Under the pieces are notes generated by a model, which saw nothing but the letters and a program-made list of their open reading frames with translations, did not search any database and was not told where the DNA came from. This document shows, piece after piece, positions 46,530 through 55,091 of a DNA stretch of 64,000 nucleotides; within the stretch, counting starts at the first letter, position 1, and each line of letters opens with the position of its first letter. The stretch lies in NCBI GenBank assembly GCA_964500435.1, contig CAZCNL010000001.1:62001-126000 (forward strand), given 5' to 3'. Position numbers and translations under genes: made by a program. The DNA is from GWF2-33-9 sp964500435 (GTDB taxonomy: Bacteria; Bacteroidota; Ignavibacteria; Kapaibacteriales; UBA2268).

Positions 46530-48392
46530 ATGAAATTAAATTTAAAATTCATAAATAAGTCTACGAAGAATTCTACCAACGAAGAAATAGAATTTGGTAG
46601 TTCCAACCGCTCACGCTTTATTGAAATATTATTACTGATTATTTTTCTTTTATTTTTTTTAAGATTATTTCAACTACAAATTTTATCAGGAGAAAAATAT
46701 AAAATATTCAGCGAAGCACAAGCAATAAAAAAAATGCGGATAATTCCACCTCGTGGTCAAATTTTCGACTTAAATGGTAAATTATTAGTTCATAATCAAG
46801 CCTCATTTAATTTAACTATAACTCCAGCAAGTTTCGATTCAACCTCATATGAAATATTAAAATCATTAATTGAAATTGATACAAATATAGTATTAAAAGC
46901 CTTTGAATTAAAGAAAAAATTTGAAAGATATTCTCCATACGTTGTAATGCATGATTTAGACTTTCAAACGGTTTCGATGATACAAGAATATAAGCAATTT
47001 CTACGGGGAGTTACAGTTGAAGTCGAAGGTAAAAGATTATATCAAGATTCTGTAAGAATGCCTCATATTTTAGGTTATATTAGGCAAGTAAGTGATGAAC
47101 AACTCAAAAAATATCCATATTTGCAATCTGGCGACCAAATTGGACAAGTAGGATTAGAAAAGATATACGATGATATATTAAAAGGAACCGAAGGATATGA
47201 AATAGTTGCTTTTAATAGGAAAGGGGAACGTGTTTCGAAATTATTTGACGAGGAATTGCAAGACCAATCACCCGTTGGTGGAGCAACTTTATATTTAGGA
47301 ATTGATTTTAATTTACAATATTATGCTGAAAAATTATTAGATGGAAAAAGAGGTGCAATTGTAGGAATTGACCCAAGAAATGGCGAAATTAGATTTTTAG
47401 TCAGCAAACCTGATTATTCACCCGATGTCTTTAATGGAAAACTATCGGAAAAAGATGCAAATTATCTGTTTAAAGATCCCAGCCATCCTTTGATGAATAG
47501 AGCAATTCAAGGAGTTTATCCACCTGGATCAACATGGAAAATGTTAATGGCAATTGCAGGATTACAAGAAGGAGTTATTACACCGAGTTCAACTTTTTAT
47601 TGTGGAGGTGCTTTCCATTTTGGTAATAGAGATATAAAGTGCCATGGAAACCACGGCAATATAAATGTTTTGAATGCAATTCAAGTTAGCTGTAATCCTT
47701 TTTTTTCTCAGCTTGCCCTTAAAGAAGGCATTGACATTTTCAGTAAATGGGGGAACTTATTTGGTTTTGGAAGACCAACAGGAATAGATTTATCAAATGA
47801 AAGCAGGGGGGTGTTTCCTGATAAAAACTGGTTGGATAAAGTATATGGAAATAATGTTTCATATCCTGGACGTTTAGTTAATTTTGGAATAGGACAAGGT
47901 GAAATTAATGTTACACCAATGCAAATGGCACAATATGTTGCAACCATTGCAAATAGGGGTGTGATGAACCAACCTCATATCGTTCGTGAAATTGAAAATA
48001 TGTTTAATCACCAGAAAGAAAAAGTTTCATACGAAAGTAAAAAGTTGCCAATTGACGATTGGATATTTGATATTATTCACAAGGGGATGTTTAATGTTGT
48101 GAACGTTGGTGGTGGAACTGCGACAAATGCCTCTATTTCTGGTGTTAAAGTTTGTGGTAAAACGGGAACAGCACAAAATCCTCATGGTGGCGACCATTCT
48201 TGGTTTATTTGCTTTGCTCCGATGGAAAAACCAGAAATAGCAATTGTTGTAATTGTTGAAAATGCTGGTTTTGGTGCATCAGTTGCAGCTCCTATTGCTC
48301 GTAATTTATTGATGAAGTATTTTCATATTGATTATACTATAAAAAAAGATTCAACTAAAGTAGTTGAATCTTCACCACAAACTGCTGATTAA
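46530..48392 (+). CDS. mrdA: Penicillin-binding protein 2 (elongation transpeptidase)
   Basis: Class B PBP that crosslinks new wall during elongation. One N-terminal span (about 31-50), then the pedestal, PPRGQIFD, and the transpeptidase domain with SxxK STWK at 334-337, SCN at 387-389 and KTGTAQ at 544-549. 620 residues is typical. Elsewhere it stands beside mreBCD and rodA; here it follows an O-antigen ligase-like gene by 3 bp. The 3' end holds a perfect inverted repeat that is the terminator of the suf genes on the opposite strand. Confidence 0.93.
   Translation: MKLNLKFINKSTKNSTNEEIEFGSSNRSRFIEILLLIIFLLFFLRLFQLQILSGEKYKIFSEAQAIKKMRIIPPRGQIFDLNGKLLVHNQASFNLTITPASFDSTSYEILKSLIEIDTNIVLKAFELKKKFERYSPYVVMHDLDFQTVSMIQEYKQFLRGVTVEVEGKRLYQDSVRMPHILGYIRQVSDEQLKKYPYLQSGDQIGQVGLEKIYDDILKGTEGYEIVAFNRKGERVSKLFDEELQDQSPVGGATLYLGIDFNLQYYAEKLLDGKRGAIVGIDPRNGEIRFLVSKPDYSPDVFNGKLSEKDANYLFKDPSHPLMNRAIQGVYPPGSTWKMLMAIAGLQEGVITPSSTFYCGGAFHFGNRDIKCHGNHGNINVLNAIQVSCNPFFSQLALKEGIDIFSKWGNLFGFGRPTGIDLSNESRGVFPDKNWLDKVYGNNVSYPGRLVNFGIGQGEINVTPMQMAQYVATIANRGVMNQPHIVREIENMFNHQKEKVSYESKKLPIDDWIFDIIHKGMFNVVNVGGGTATNASISGVKVCGKTGTAQNPHGGDHSWFICFAPMEKPEIAIVVIVENAGFGASVAAPIARNLLMKYFHIDYTIKKDSTKVVESSPQTAD
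48341..48372 (-). terminator. suf operon terminator inside mrdA coding sequence
   Basis: TAGTTGAATCTT (48361-48372) and AAGATTCAACTA (48346-48357) pair over 12 bases with a 3-base loop AAG. On the minus strand it is followed by T's (48345-48341), so it ends the transcript of sufD. It lies wholly within the last codons of mrdA, which encode a lysine/serine/threonine-rich tail (KKDSTKVVESS). Confidence 0.75.
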
Positions 48393-48432
48393 TAATTTGT
48401 AAATTTCTTTAATCAAACACTTAAATTCAATA

Positions 48433-49701
48433 TTAGATAGAATTATCTATTTCGTTATATAGCCATTCTTTGAATTGAATATTTTCAACTTTTTCAACAA
48501 CTTCAATTGCAAAGCCTTTTAATAAAAGAGATTTAGCAATATTTTCATCAATTCCTCTTGCTCGAAGATAAAATAGTTCCTCATTTTGTAAAAATCCGGA
48601 TGTAGCTCCGTGTGAACATTTCACATCATCGGCATAGATTTCTAATTCAGGTTTTGTGTATATTGATGCATCTTTTGTTGTTAAAATATTTTTATTTGAT
48701 TGATATGCATCAGTTTTCTGTGCTTTTTGTTGTACAAGAATTTTACCGTTGAACACACCTCTTGAGTTATCTTGCAGTATTCCCTTGAACATCTGATTAC
48801 TGTGACAGAAAGGTGAATTGTGAATCATTAATATGTGATTATCAATTATTTGATGATTTTTTGCAACATAAATACCAGATAAAACAGATTCGATACCTTC
48901 ACCATTTAATGAATTCCGGAAAAAGTTCCTTATGAAATTTCCATTCATAGAAAATGTATAAAATTTCAAGTTTGAACTCTTTGCTTGATTTATTGAAATG
49001 TTATTAATTTGGTAAAAATTATCTTTTTCGTTTTGATGAAAATAAACTTTTGTAGAGGAATTTTCGTGTAAATTAAAATAAAAATAATTATTTAAAAAAT
49101 TCGGGTTCGAATCATCAGACATAGGATATATAAATACTTCAGAGCTTGAGTTTGGTGCAAAATTTACCGTAAGTCTGTTATTGTAAAAATAAGATTCATT
49201 GTGATTTTTTGAGTACAAAATGAGTACAAGTGGATTTGAGTTAGAATTAATGTTTAACTGAGTTTCTTGATTAGCAAAAGCACAATTTAAGTTGTAAAAA
49301 ACATCACTTAAGAGTGAAGAATTTAACACTTGGTCATTTGGGGTTGTATTCTCAAATGATTTGTTTTGTGTAACTTTAACATTATCTAAATCGGTAAATG
49401 TTGAAAAGTTCGATGAATAAAATCCATTTACAAAAGTAATAATGTTTGCGTTTTTGGGGATGAAGATTTTTTCTTTTAATACATCGAAGTTGACATTTCC
49501 TTCATCATTTTGAGAAAAAATATTAAAATCATATTTATATAGAAAATTTAATGGAGTGTATTTCCAGCTCTCATTTTTTAAAGTAGGAAAACCTTCATTT
49601 ATAAACTGCTGAAAATGATTTTTTCGAAAATCTACATTAGAAAATTTGTTTAAATTCAAATAATTTTCAAAATTATTTTTCAAAGTTTCTTGGAAACTCA
49701 T
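48433..49701 (-). CDS. sufD: Fe-S cluster assembly protein SufD
   Basis: SufD joins SufB and SufC in the scaffold that builds iron-sulfur clusters. The 422-residue protein is divergent at the N-terminus and has the conserved C-terminal core: LTTKDASIYTKPELEIYADD, VKCSHGATSGFL, NEELFYLRARGI, all typical of SufB/D beta-helices. It follows sufC by 27 bp and is the last gene of the operon. No sufS or sufE follows. Confidence 0.93.
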   Translation of the reverse strand: MSFQETLKNNFENYLNLNKFSNVDFRKNHFQQFINEGFPTLKNESWKYTPLNFLYKYDFNIFSQNDEGNVNFDVLKEKIFIPKNANIITFVNGFYSSNFSTFTDLDNVKVTQNKSFENTTPNDQVLNSSLLSDVFYNLNCAFANQETQLNINSNSNPLVLILYSKNHNESYFYNNRLTVNFAPNSSSEVFIYPMSDDSNPNFLNNYFYFNLHENSSTKVYFHQNEKDNFYQINNISINQAKSSNLKFYTFSMNGNFIRNFFRNSLNGEGIESVLSGIYVAKNHQIIDNHILMIHNSPFCHSNQMFKGILQDNSRGVFNGKILVQQKAQKTDAYQSNKNILTTKDASIYTKPELEIYADDVKCSHGATSGFLQNEELFYLRARGIDENIAKSLLLKGFAIEVVEKVENIQFKEWLYNEIDNSI

Positions 49702-49728
49702 TTGAGACCTTTAGTTATTTATATTATT

Positions 49729-50496
49729 TTATAAATCATAATGTTCGACTTCTTCTTTAATCCAATCATAACCACGTTCTTCGAGTTCAAGAGCTAGCTC
49801 TTTTGTACCAGATTTGACAATACGTCCATTGTACAGAACATGGACAAAATCGGGAATTATATAATTAAGCAACCTTTGATAATGTGTTATTATTAAGTAA
49901 GAATTATCTTCTTTTCTCAAAGCGTTGACTCCATCGGCCACAATTCTTAGAGCATCTATATCCAGACCTGAATCTGTTTCATCAAGAATTGCTAATTTAG
50001 GTTCCAACATCGCCATTTGAAAAATTTCGTTTCGCTTCTTTTCGCCACCTGAAAAACCTTCGTTTATTGCTCTTGAGAAAAATTTTGGATCTATTTTAAC
50101 AATTTTTGCCTTTTCTTTCATAAGTTTTAAAAATTCTCCTGCTTCCATTGGTTCAAGACCCTTGTATTTTCTATGCTCATTTACTGCAACACGTAAAAAA
50201 TTAGCATTTGAAACACCAGGAATTTCAATCGGATATTGAAAAGCAAGGAAGAGTCCTTCTTTTGAACGGTCTTCGATATTCATTTCTAACAAATTTTTAC
50301 CATTAAATTCAACATTTCCGTCCAATACGGTGTACTCATTTTTACCTGCTAAAACAGACGCTAATGTACTTTTGCCAGATCCATTTGGTCCCATAATTGC
50401 ATGAATTTCACCAGGATTAATTTCTAATGATATTCCATGAAGTATTTCGCTTCCTTCTATTCCAGCTTTTAAATTATTGATTTTTAATAATGACAT
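49729..50496 (-). CDS. sufC: Fe-S assembly ATPase SufC
   Basis: Soluble ABC-type ATPase of the SufBCD complex. Walker A GPNGSGKST is at 36-44, the SGGEKKRNE signature near 150, and Walker B LAILDETDSGLD follows; the switch His lies in ITHYQRLL. 255 residues is usual. It lies 25 bp after sufB. Confidence 0.96.
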   Translation of the reverse strand: MSLLKINNLKAGIEGSEILHGISLEINPGEIHAIMGPNGSGKSTLASVLAGKNEYTVLDGNVEFNGKNLLEMNIEDRSKEGLFLAFQYPIEIPGVSNANFLRVAVNEHRKYKGLEPMEAGEFLKLMKEKAKIVKIDPKFFSRAINEGFSGGEKKRNEIFQMAMLEPKLAILDETDSGLDIDALRIVADGVNALRKEDNSYLIITHYQRLLNYIIPDFVHVLYNGRIVKSGTKELALELEERGYDWIKEEVEHYDL

Positions 50497-50521
50497 TTTT
50501 CACCTTTTATTTTCAATTTAA

Positions 50522-51970
50522 TTAACCAACACTACCTTCTAAACTAATTGCAAGTAATTTTTGAGCCTCTACAGCAAATTCCATAGGTAATTGCATAATA
50601 ACTTCACGTGCGTACCCGTTAACAATCATACCGACTGCATCTTCGGTTGAAATACCTCGTTGATTTAAGTAAAAAATTGCATCATCGGAAATTTTGGATG
50701 TAGTAGCTTCATGTTCGACAACTGCTGAATTGTTTTCAACTTCTAAATATGGAAAAGTGTGTGCTCCGCATTTATCTCCAATTAATAAAGAATCACATTG
50801 AGTATAATTACGTGCATTGTCTGCTTTTTTATTTATTTTAACTAAACCACGATAACTATTATCACTAAAACCGGCGGATATACCCTTTGAAACTATTCGA
50901 CTTCGTGTATTTTTCCCTAAATGAATCATTTTTGTTCCAGTATCTGCTTGTTGAAAATTATTCGTTAAAGCAACAGAAAAAAACTCACCAACGGAATTAT
51001 CGCCTTTTAAAATGCAAGATGGATATTTCCAAGTAATTGCTGAACCTGTTTCAACTTGAGTCCACGAAATTTTGGAGTTTTCACCGTCACACATTCCTCT
51101 TTTCGTCACAAAGTTGTAAATTCCGCCTTTTCCTTCTTTATCTCCGGGGTACCAATTTTGAACAGTTGAATATTTGATTTCAGCATTTTTATGAGCAAAG
51201 AGTTCAACAATAGCAGCGTGCAACTGATTTTCGTCTCGCATTGGAGCTGTGCAACCTTCTAAATAACTAACATAAGAACCTTCATCGGCAATTATTAAAG
51301 TACGTTCGAATTGCCCAGTTTGAGAAGCATTAATTCTAAAATAAGTTGAAAGTTCCATAGGTGAACGAACACCTTTCGGAATATAAACAAATGAACCGTC
51401 AGAAAATACCGCAGAGTTGAGTGCAGCAAAGTAATTATCTGTATAAGGAACAACGCTTCCAAGATATTTTTTGATTAATTCAGGATGTTCTTGAATTGCT
51501 TCACTTATTGAACAAAATATAATGCCGACTTCAGCAAGTTTTTCTTTGAATGTAGTAGCAACTGAAACACTATCCATCACTGCATCTACTGCAATGCCTG
51601 CCAAAAGTTTTTGCTCCTCTAATGGAATACCTAATTTGTTATATGTTTCTCTTATTTCTGGGTCAATTTCATCCAAACTTTTCGGTTTGGAGCTATTTTT
51701 TGGAGCTGCATAGTAATAAATTGATTGATAATCAATTGGAGGAAACTTGACTTTCTGCCAATTTGGTTCTTTTAACGTAAGCCAATGACGGAATGCTTTG
51801 AGCCGCCATTCGAGCATAAATTCGGGTTCATTTTTCTTTGCAGATATGAATCGAATTGTATCTTCGTTTAATCCTTTTGGTGCAAAGTCTTGCTCGATAT
51901 TTGTCACAAAGCCGTATTTATAATCGCTTTTGGTAAGATTTTCGATTAAGTTATTGTCATTATTTGCCAT
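50522..51970 (-). CDS. sufB: Fe-S cluster assembly protein SufB
   Basis: Main scaffold subunit. The 482-residue protein has the Suf signature: GVRSPMELSTYFRINASQTG, DEGSYVSYLEGCTAP, the cluster-related cysteines in EGC and CDSLLIGDKCGAH, and a C-terminal EVIMQLPMEF. It lies 16 bp after the Rrf2 regulator gene and 25 bp before sufC. Confidence 0.96.
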   Translation of the reverse strand: MANNDNNLIENLTKSDYKYGFVTNIEQDFAPKGLNEDTIRFISAKKNEPEFMLEWRLKAFRHWLTLKEPNWQKVKFPPIDYQSIYYYAAPKNSSKPKSLDEIDPEIRETYNKLGIPLEEQKLLAGIAVDAVMDSVSVATTFKEKLAEVGIIFCSISEAIQEHPELIKKYLGSVVPYTDNYFAALNSAVFSDGSFVYIPKGVRSPMELSTYFRINASQTGQFERTLIIADEGSYVSYLEGCTAPMRDENQLHAAIVELFAHKNAEIKYSTVQNWYPGDKEGKGGIYNFVTKRGMCDGENSKISWTQVETGSAITWKYPSCILKGDNSVGEFFSVALTNNFQQADTGTKMIHLGKNTRSRIVSKGISAGFSDNSYRGLVKINKKADNARNYTQCDSLLIGDKCGAHTFPYLEVENNSAVVEHEATTSKISDDAIFYLNQRGISTEDAVGMIVNGYAREVIMQLPMEFAVEAQKLLAISLEGSVG

Positions 51971-51986
51971 AATTTACCTTGTATTT

Positions 51987-52439
51987 TCACATTAAATCTT
52001 TTAATGTTATTGACTTTAATAATTCTTCTAATCTTTTTTGAATTTGGATTAAAGGTTGTTGTATTGAGCAATTATTATGTAAAACGCAATAATTCGATGT
52101 CTCGTTTATTTTATTTAATTTTTTATCAATTTGAATTTGAGGAGTTTTCAACTGTGAAGTACATTCAATTATTGCTGGATGTTCGCCCATAAGCTCCAAA
52201 AAATCGAGTAATGTTAAATTCGATAGTATATTATTGAATGAATATCCTCCATTCGTACCAGATTGAGATTTAATAAGTCCCAATTTCATTAATTGCTGCA
52301 AGGTTTTTGCTGTAAATTGGTAAGGAATTCCAGCTCTTTGAGAAATTTCACGAGCAGATAAATAATTACCTGAATTTTCATCACTTAAAGTTTTAACAGC
52401 CATAATTGCATATTCTATTTTTTTAGGTAATTTAAACAT
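51987..52439 (-). CDS. Rrf2-family regulator of the suf operon
   Basis: A 150-residue winged-helix protein, cluster-sensing type. The DNA-binding half is typical (YAIMAVKTL, REISQRAGIPYQFTAKTLQQL, SGTNGGY). Three cysteines, Cys93, Cys118 and Cys124, could hold a cluster as in IscR, but the first two are 25 residues apart where IscR has a gap of about 6, so an extra loop is present. Position first in the suf operon suggests self- and suf-regulation. It is not called iscR because of that spacing. Confidence 0.85.
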   Translation of the reverse strand: MFKLPKKIEYAIMAVKTLSDENSGNYLSAREISQRAGIPYQFTAKTLQQLMKLGLIKSQSGTNGGYSFNNILSNLTLLDFLELMGEHPAIIECTSQLKTPQIQIDKKLNKINETSNYCVLHNNCSIQQPLIQIQKRLEELLKSITLKDLM

Positions 52440-52502
52440 CGTTGCTAAATTTTTATAATAAACGATTTTAAATTCGGACTATTTTAATCTGATATTAATT
52501 TT

Positions 52503-52538
52503 AAAAAAAAAGAGGCTAAACAAAAAATGAATAGCCTC
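52503..52538 (-). terminator. Terminator of the S18/L31 operon
   Basis: GAGGCTA (52538-52532 on this strand) and TAGCCTC (52518-52512) form a seven-base stem closed by T-run (52511-52503 region). It lies 17 bp after rpsR and ahead of the Rrf2 gene. Confidence 0.75.
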
Positions 52539-52554
52539 ATTAAAATTTTAAATA

Positions 52555-52821
52555 TTAAGAAAGGTCTTGTCCAACAAATGGAATCAAAGCAAGATGACGA
52601 GCATATTTAACAGCTTTTTTGATTCGACGTTGTTGATAAGCAGAAACACCTGTAATGCGAGCAGGAAGTATTTTACCTTGGTCATTTGTAAATCGACTAA
52701 TAAATTTTACATCAAGGTAATCAATGACTTTTTGACCTTTGATAGGATTAGCACGTTTTTTGAAAACACGTTGTTTACCTTTAACATTTGATTCAGGTTG
52801 TAATGGAAATATTGGTGTCAT
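52555..52821 (-). CDS. rpsR: Ribosomal protein S18, cysteine-free
   Basis: Small-subunit protein of 88 residues. The core FISRFTNDQGKILPARITGV and RARHLALIPF-like end (KYARHLALIPFVG) mark S18. The usual Cys-x-x-Cys near the start is absent (VFKKRANPI), so it is the zinc-free kind. It overlaps rpmE by 4 bases. Confidence 0.95.
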   Translation of the reverse strand: MTPIFPLQPESNVKGKQRVFKKRANPIKGQKVIDYLDVKFISRFTNDQGKILPARITGVSAYQQRRIKKAVKYARHLALIPFVGQDLS

Positions 52822-53051
52822 TTCTTTTTCTCCTCTCTCATAATTTTAGACCTTTCAAGGCGTTTGTTGAATCTATCAACACGACCTGCAGTATCGACAA
52901 GAACCTGTTTACCTGTAAAGAATGGATGAGACTTTGAATCAATTTCCAAGACCATTTTATCTTTTTTATAACAAGAACGTGTTTGGAATGAAGTCCCATC
53001 TGTCATAACCACTTCGATAGTGTGGTAATATGGATGAATACCCTTTTTCAT
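52818..53051 (-). CDS. rpmE: Ribosomal protein L31, zinc-free type A
   Basis: L31 of 77 residues. The end VDTAGRVDRFNKRLERS is type A-like; the type B insert is missing. Zinc ligands are gone: only Cys27 remains. It follows the small basic gene by 11 bp and overlaps rpsR by 4. Confidence 0.92.
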   Translation of the reverse strand: MKKGIHPYYHTIEVVMTDGTSFQTRSCYKKDKMVLEIDSKSHPFFTGKQVLVDTAGRVDRFNKRLERSKIMREEKKK

Positions 53052-53062
53052 ATCAATTAACC

Positions 53063-53236
53063 TTATTTTGTAATTTCAACTTTTTCGACATTTGCAATAT
53101 CATCAATTTTCACAAAAGTTTCGAGAAAATGGGTATTGCCGTCTTCTCCTTTAAAGCCTTTAATAATTTTTACTGTAGGCTTTTCTGCAATTTTTTTCTT
53201 TTTTAATTTGTCGCCAAATGTTTGTGTTTTTGCCAT
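53063..53236 (-). CDS. Small basic protein upstream of L31
   Basis: A 57-residue reading frame, too short for many gene finders: MAKTQTFGDKLKKKKIAEKP, then VKIIKGFKGEDGNTHFLETF and a lysine-rich end. It is strongly basic and hydrophilic, like a ribosomal protein or an rRNA-binding factor, but I know no family for it. The frame is clean from ATG at 53236 to TAA at 53063. Its stop lies 11 bp before rpmE, and a TAATTTTG (53266-53259) lies upstream, so it is the first gene of the operon. Confidence 0.68.
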   Translation of the reverse strand: MAKTQTFGDKLKKKKIAEKPTVKIIKGFKGEDGNTHFLETFVKIDDIANVEKVEITK

Positions 53237-53258
53237 AATTATTCAATTTTTAGAATTA

Positions 53259-53266
53259 CAAAATTA
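53259..53266 (-). promoter_or_regulatory. TAATTTTG -7 box before the L31/S18 operon
   Basis: TAATTTTG reads from 53266 to 53259 on this strand, 23 bases before the ATG. The flanking TTTTTTTTCGTAATTTTGT is nearly the same as at the SRP RNA promoter. No TTG at 19 bases is seen. Confidence 0.45.
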
Positions 53267-53382
53267 CGAAAAAAAATGGAAATAAAAAGAATTTTTTCAC
53301 AAATTATAAGTAATTTTGTGAACATTTAAAAATTATTTTTACTTTTTCTTTTTTTACAATTATTAATTTTAAATAAACGAAT

Positions 53383-55089
53383 ATGAGACAAACAAATTAT
53401 TTTATACCAACATTGAAAGAAAATCCGAGTGATGCAATAATACCTTCGCATCAGTTAATGTTAAGAGCGGGTTTAGTTCGACAACTTAGTGCCGGTATCT
53501 TTTCTTTTTTACCATTAGGATTCAAAGCTTATCAGAAAGCAATTAATATTGTCCGTGAAGAAATGGATGCCATAGGCGGTCAAGAATTTTTGCTTCCAGC
53601 ACTTAATCCGATTGAAATTTGGGAACAAACTGGCAGAGTCGAAGCAATGGGTGACGTGATGTTCCATATTAAAAATAGAGATGGACTTGTCTTAGCTCCT
53701 ACTCACGAAGAAATTATAACTTACCATGCAGCTAATCATATTAAGTCATACAAAGATTTACCCCAAATTTGGTATCAAATTCAAACTAAATTCAGAAACG
53801 AACCACGTCCAAAGTCAGGTGTTTTAAGAGGAAGGCAGTTTACAATGAAAGATGCATACTCAATGGATGTTTCATTTGATGCATTAGATTTAAGTTATAA
53901 AAAACATTACACTGCATATTGTAATATTTTCGATAGATGTGGGCTTAAATATTTTGTCGTTGGTGCTTCAAGTGGAGCAATGGGTGGACGAGAATCACAA
54001 GAATTTATGTTAGAATCTGATGCTGGCGAAGACCTTGTTGCTATTGATGATATTGGTTATGCTGCTAATTCAGAAGTTGCTACTTCAGCTTTAACGCCAC
54101 TTCAAAGAATTGAACCAAGCCCAGAGTTAGAGGAATTTCCAACACCAAATGCTAAAACTATTGATGACCTTGTGAATCAATTTAATTTTGATGAAAAAAT
54201 TTGTGCTAAATCTGTTGTTTATATTGTTGACAGCAAACCTATTTTGATTTTAATGAGGGGAAATGACCAGTTAAATGAAACAAAATTATCAAGTATATTA
54301 GGAACAACACAATTCCGTCCAGCTGAAGCTGATGAATTATTGACTTATACTGGAGCAAATGCTGGTTCTATTGGTCCAATTAATTTAAAAACAAAAATCC
54401 GTATTATTGCTGATAATTTATTGAAGAATTGCAATGGTTTAGTTTCGGGTGCAAATAAAGATGGTTATCATTATAAAAATATAGATATTAATAGAGATTG
54501 TAAAGTCGATGAATTTTATGACCTCAGAACAGTGCAAGAAGGTGAACCGTCTGTTTTATCTGGCAAACCTTTAAGAATAGTAAAAGCTATCGAAATCGGG
54601 CATATCTTTAAACTTGGTACAAAATACAGTATTGCTTTGAATGCTAAATATTTAGATTCAGATGGAAAGGAAAAACCTATTGTTATGGGTAGTTATGGAA
54701 TTGGAATAGAAAGAATATTAGCTTCATATATTGAGCAAAATCATGATGAAAAGGGGATTATTTGGAATAAAGCATTAGCACCATATTTAATTCATTTGAT
54801 TCCTTTGGGTCAAAACAAGTCGGAATTGGTCAAAGCCAAAGCCGAAGAAATTTATACTGAATTACAGTCAAAAGGTTATGAAATATTGTTTGATGATAGA
54901 GATGAAACGGTTGGAATTAAATTAAATGATGCGGATTTGATTGGTATGCCAATTCAAATTATTGTTGGTAATAAATCTCTTTTAAATAATGAAATTGAAA
55001 TAAAAATCAGAAGAACAAACGAAAAAATTGCGGTAAAGCTTGAAGAATTTAATTCAAAACTCGAAAAGATTGTTAATTCAATTATATAA
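53383..55089 (+). CDS. proS: Prolyl-tRNA synthetase (bacterial type)
   Basis: Class II synthetase of 568 residues with the long bacterial insertion (about 210-390) that edits Ala-tRNA. Motif 2 FRNEPRPKSGVLRGRQFTMK and motif 3 GSYGIGIERILAS are clear, and the anticodon-binding domain ends the protein (LIPLGQNKSELVKAKAEEIY). A TAATTTTG at 53311-53318 is a likely -7 box. Its next gene starts 2 bp on. Confidence 0.96.
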   Translation: MRQTNYFIPTLKENPSDAIIPSHQLMLRAGLVRQLSAGIFSFLPLGFKAYQKAINIVREEMDAIGGQEFLLPALNPIEIWEQTGRVEAMGDVMFHIKNRDGLVLAPTHEEIITYHAANHIKSYKDLPQIWYQIQTKFRNEPRPKSGVLRGRQFTMKDAYSMDVSFDALDLSYKKHYTAYCNIFDRCGLKYFVVGASSGAMGGRESQEFMLESDAGEDLVAIDDIGYAANSEVATSALTPLQRIEPSPELEEFPTPNAKTIDDLVNQFNFDEKICAKSVVYIVDSKPILILMRGNDQLNETKLSSILGTTQFRPAEADELLTYTGANAGSIGPINLKTKIRIIADNLLKNCNGLVSGANKDGYHYKNIDINRDCKVDEFYDLRTVQEGEPSVLSGKPLRIVKAIEIGHIFKLGTKYSIALNAKYLDSDGKEKPIVMGSYGIGIERILASYIEQNHDEKGIIWNKALAPYLIHLIPLGQNKSELVKAKAEEIYTELQSKGYEILFDDRDETVGIKLNDADLIGMPIQIIVGNKSLLNNEIEIKIRRTNEKIAVKLEEFNSKLEKIVNSII

Positions 55090-55091
55090 TA

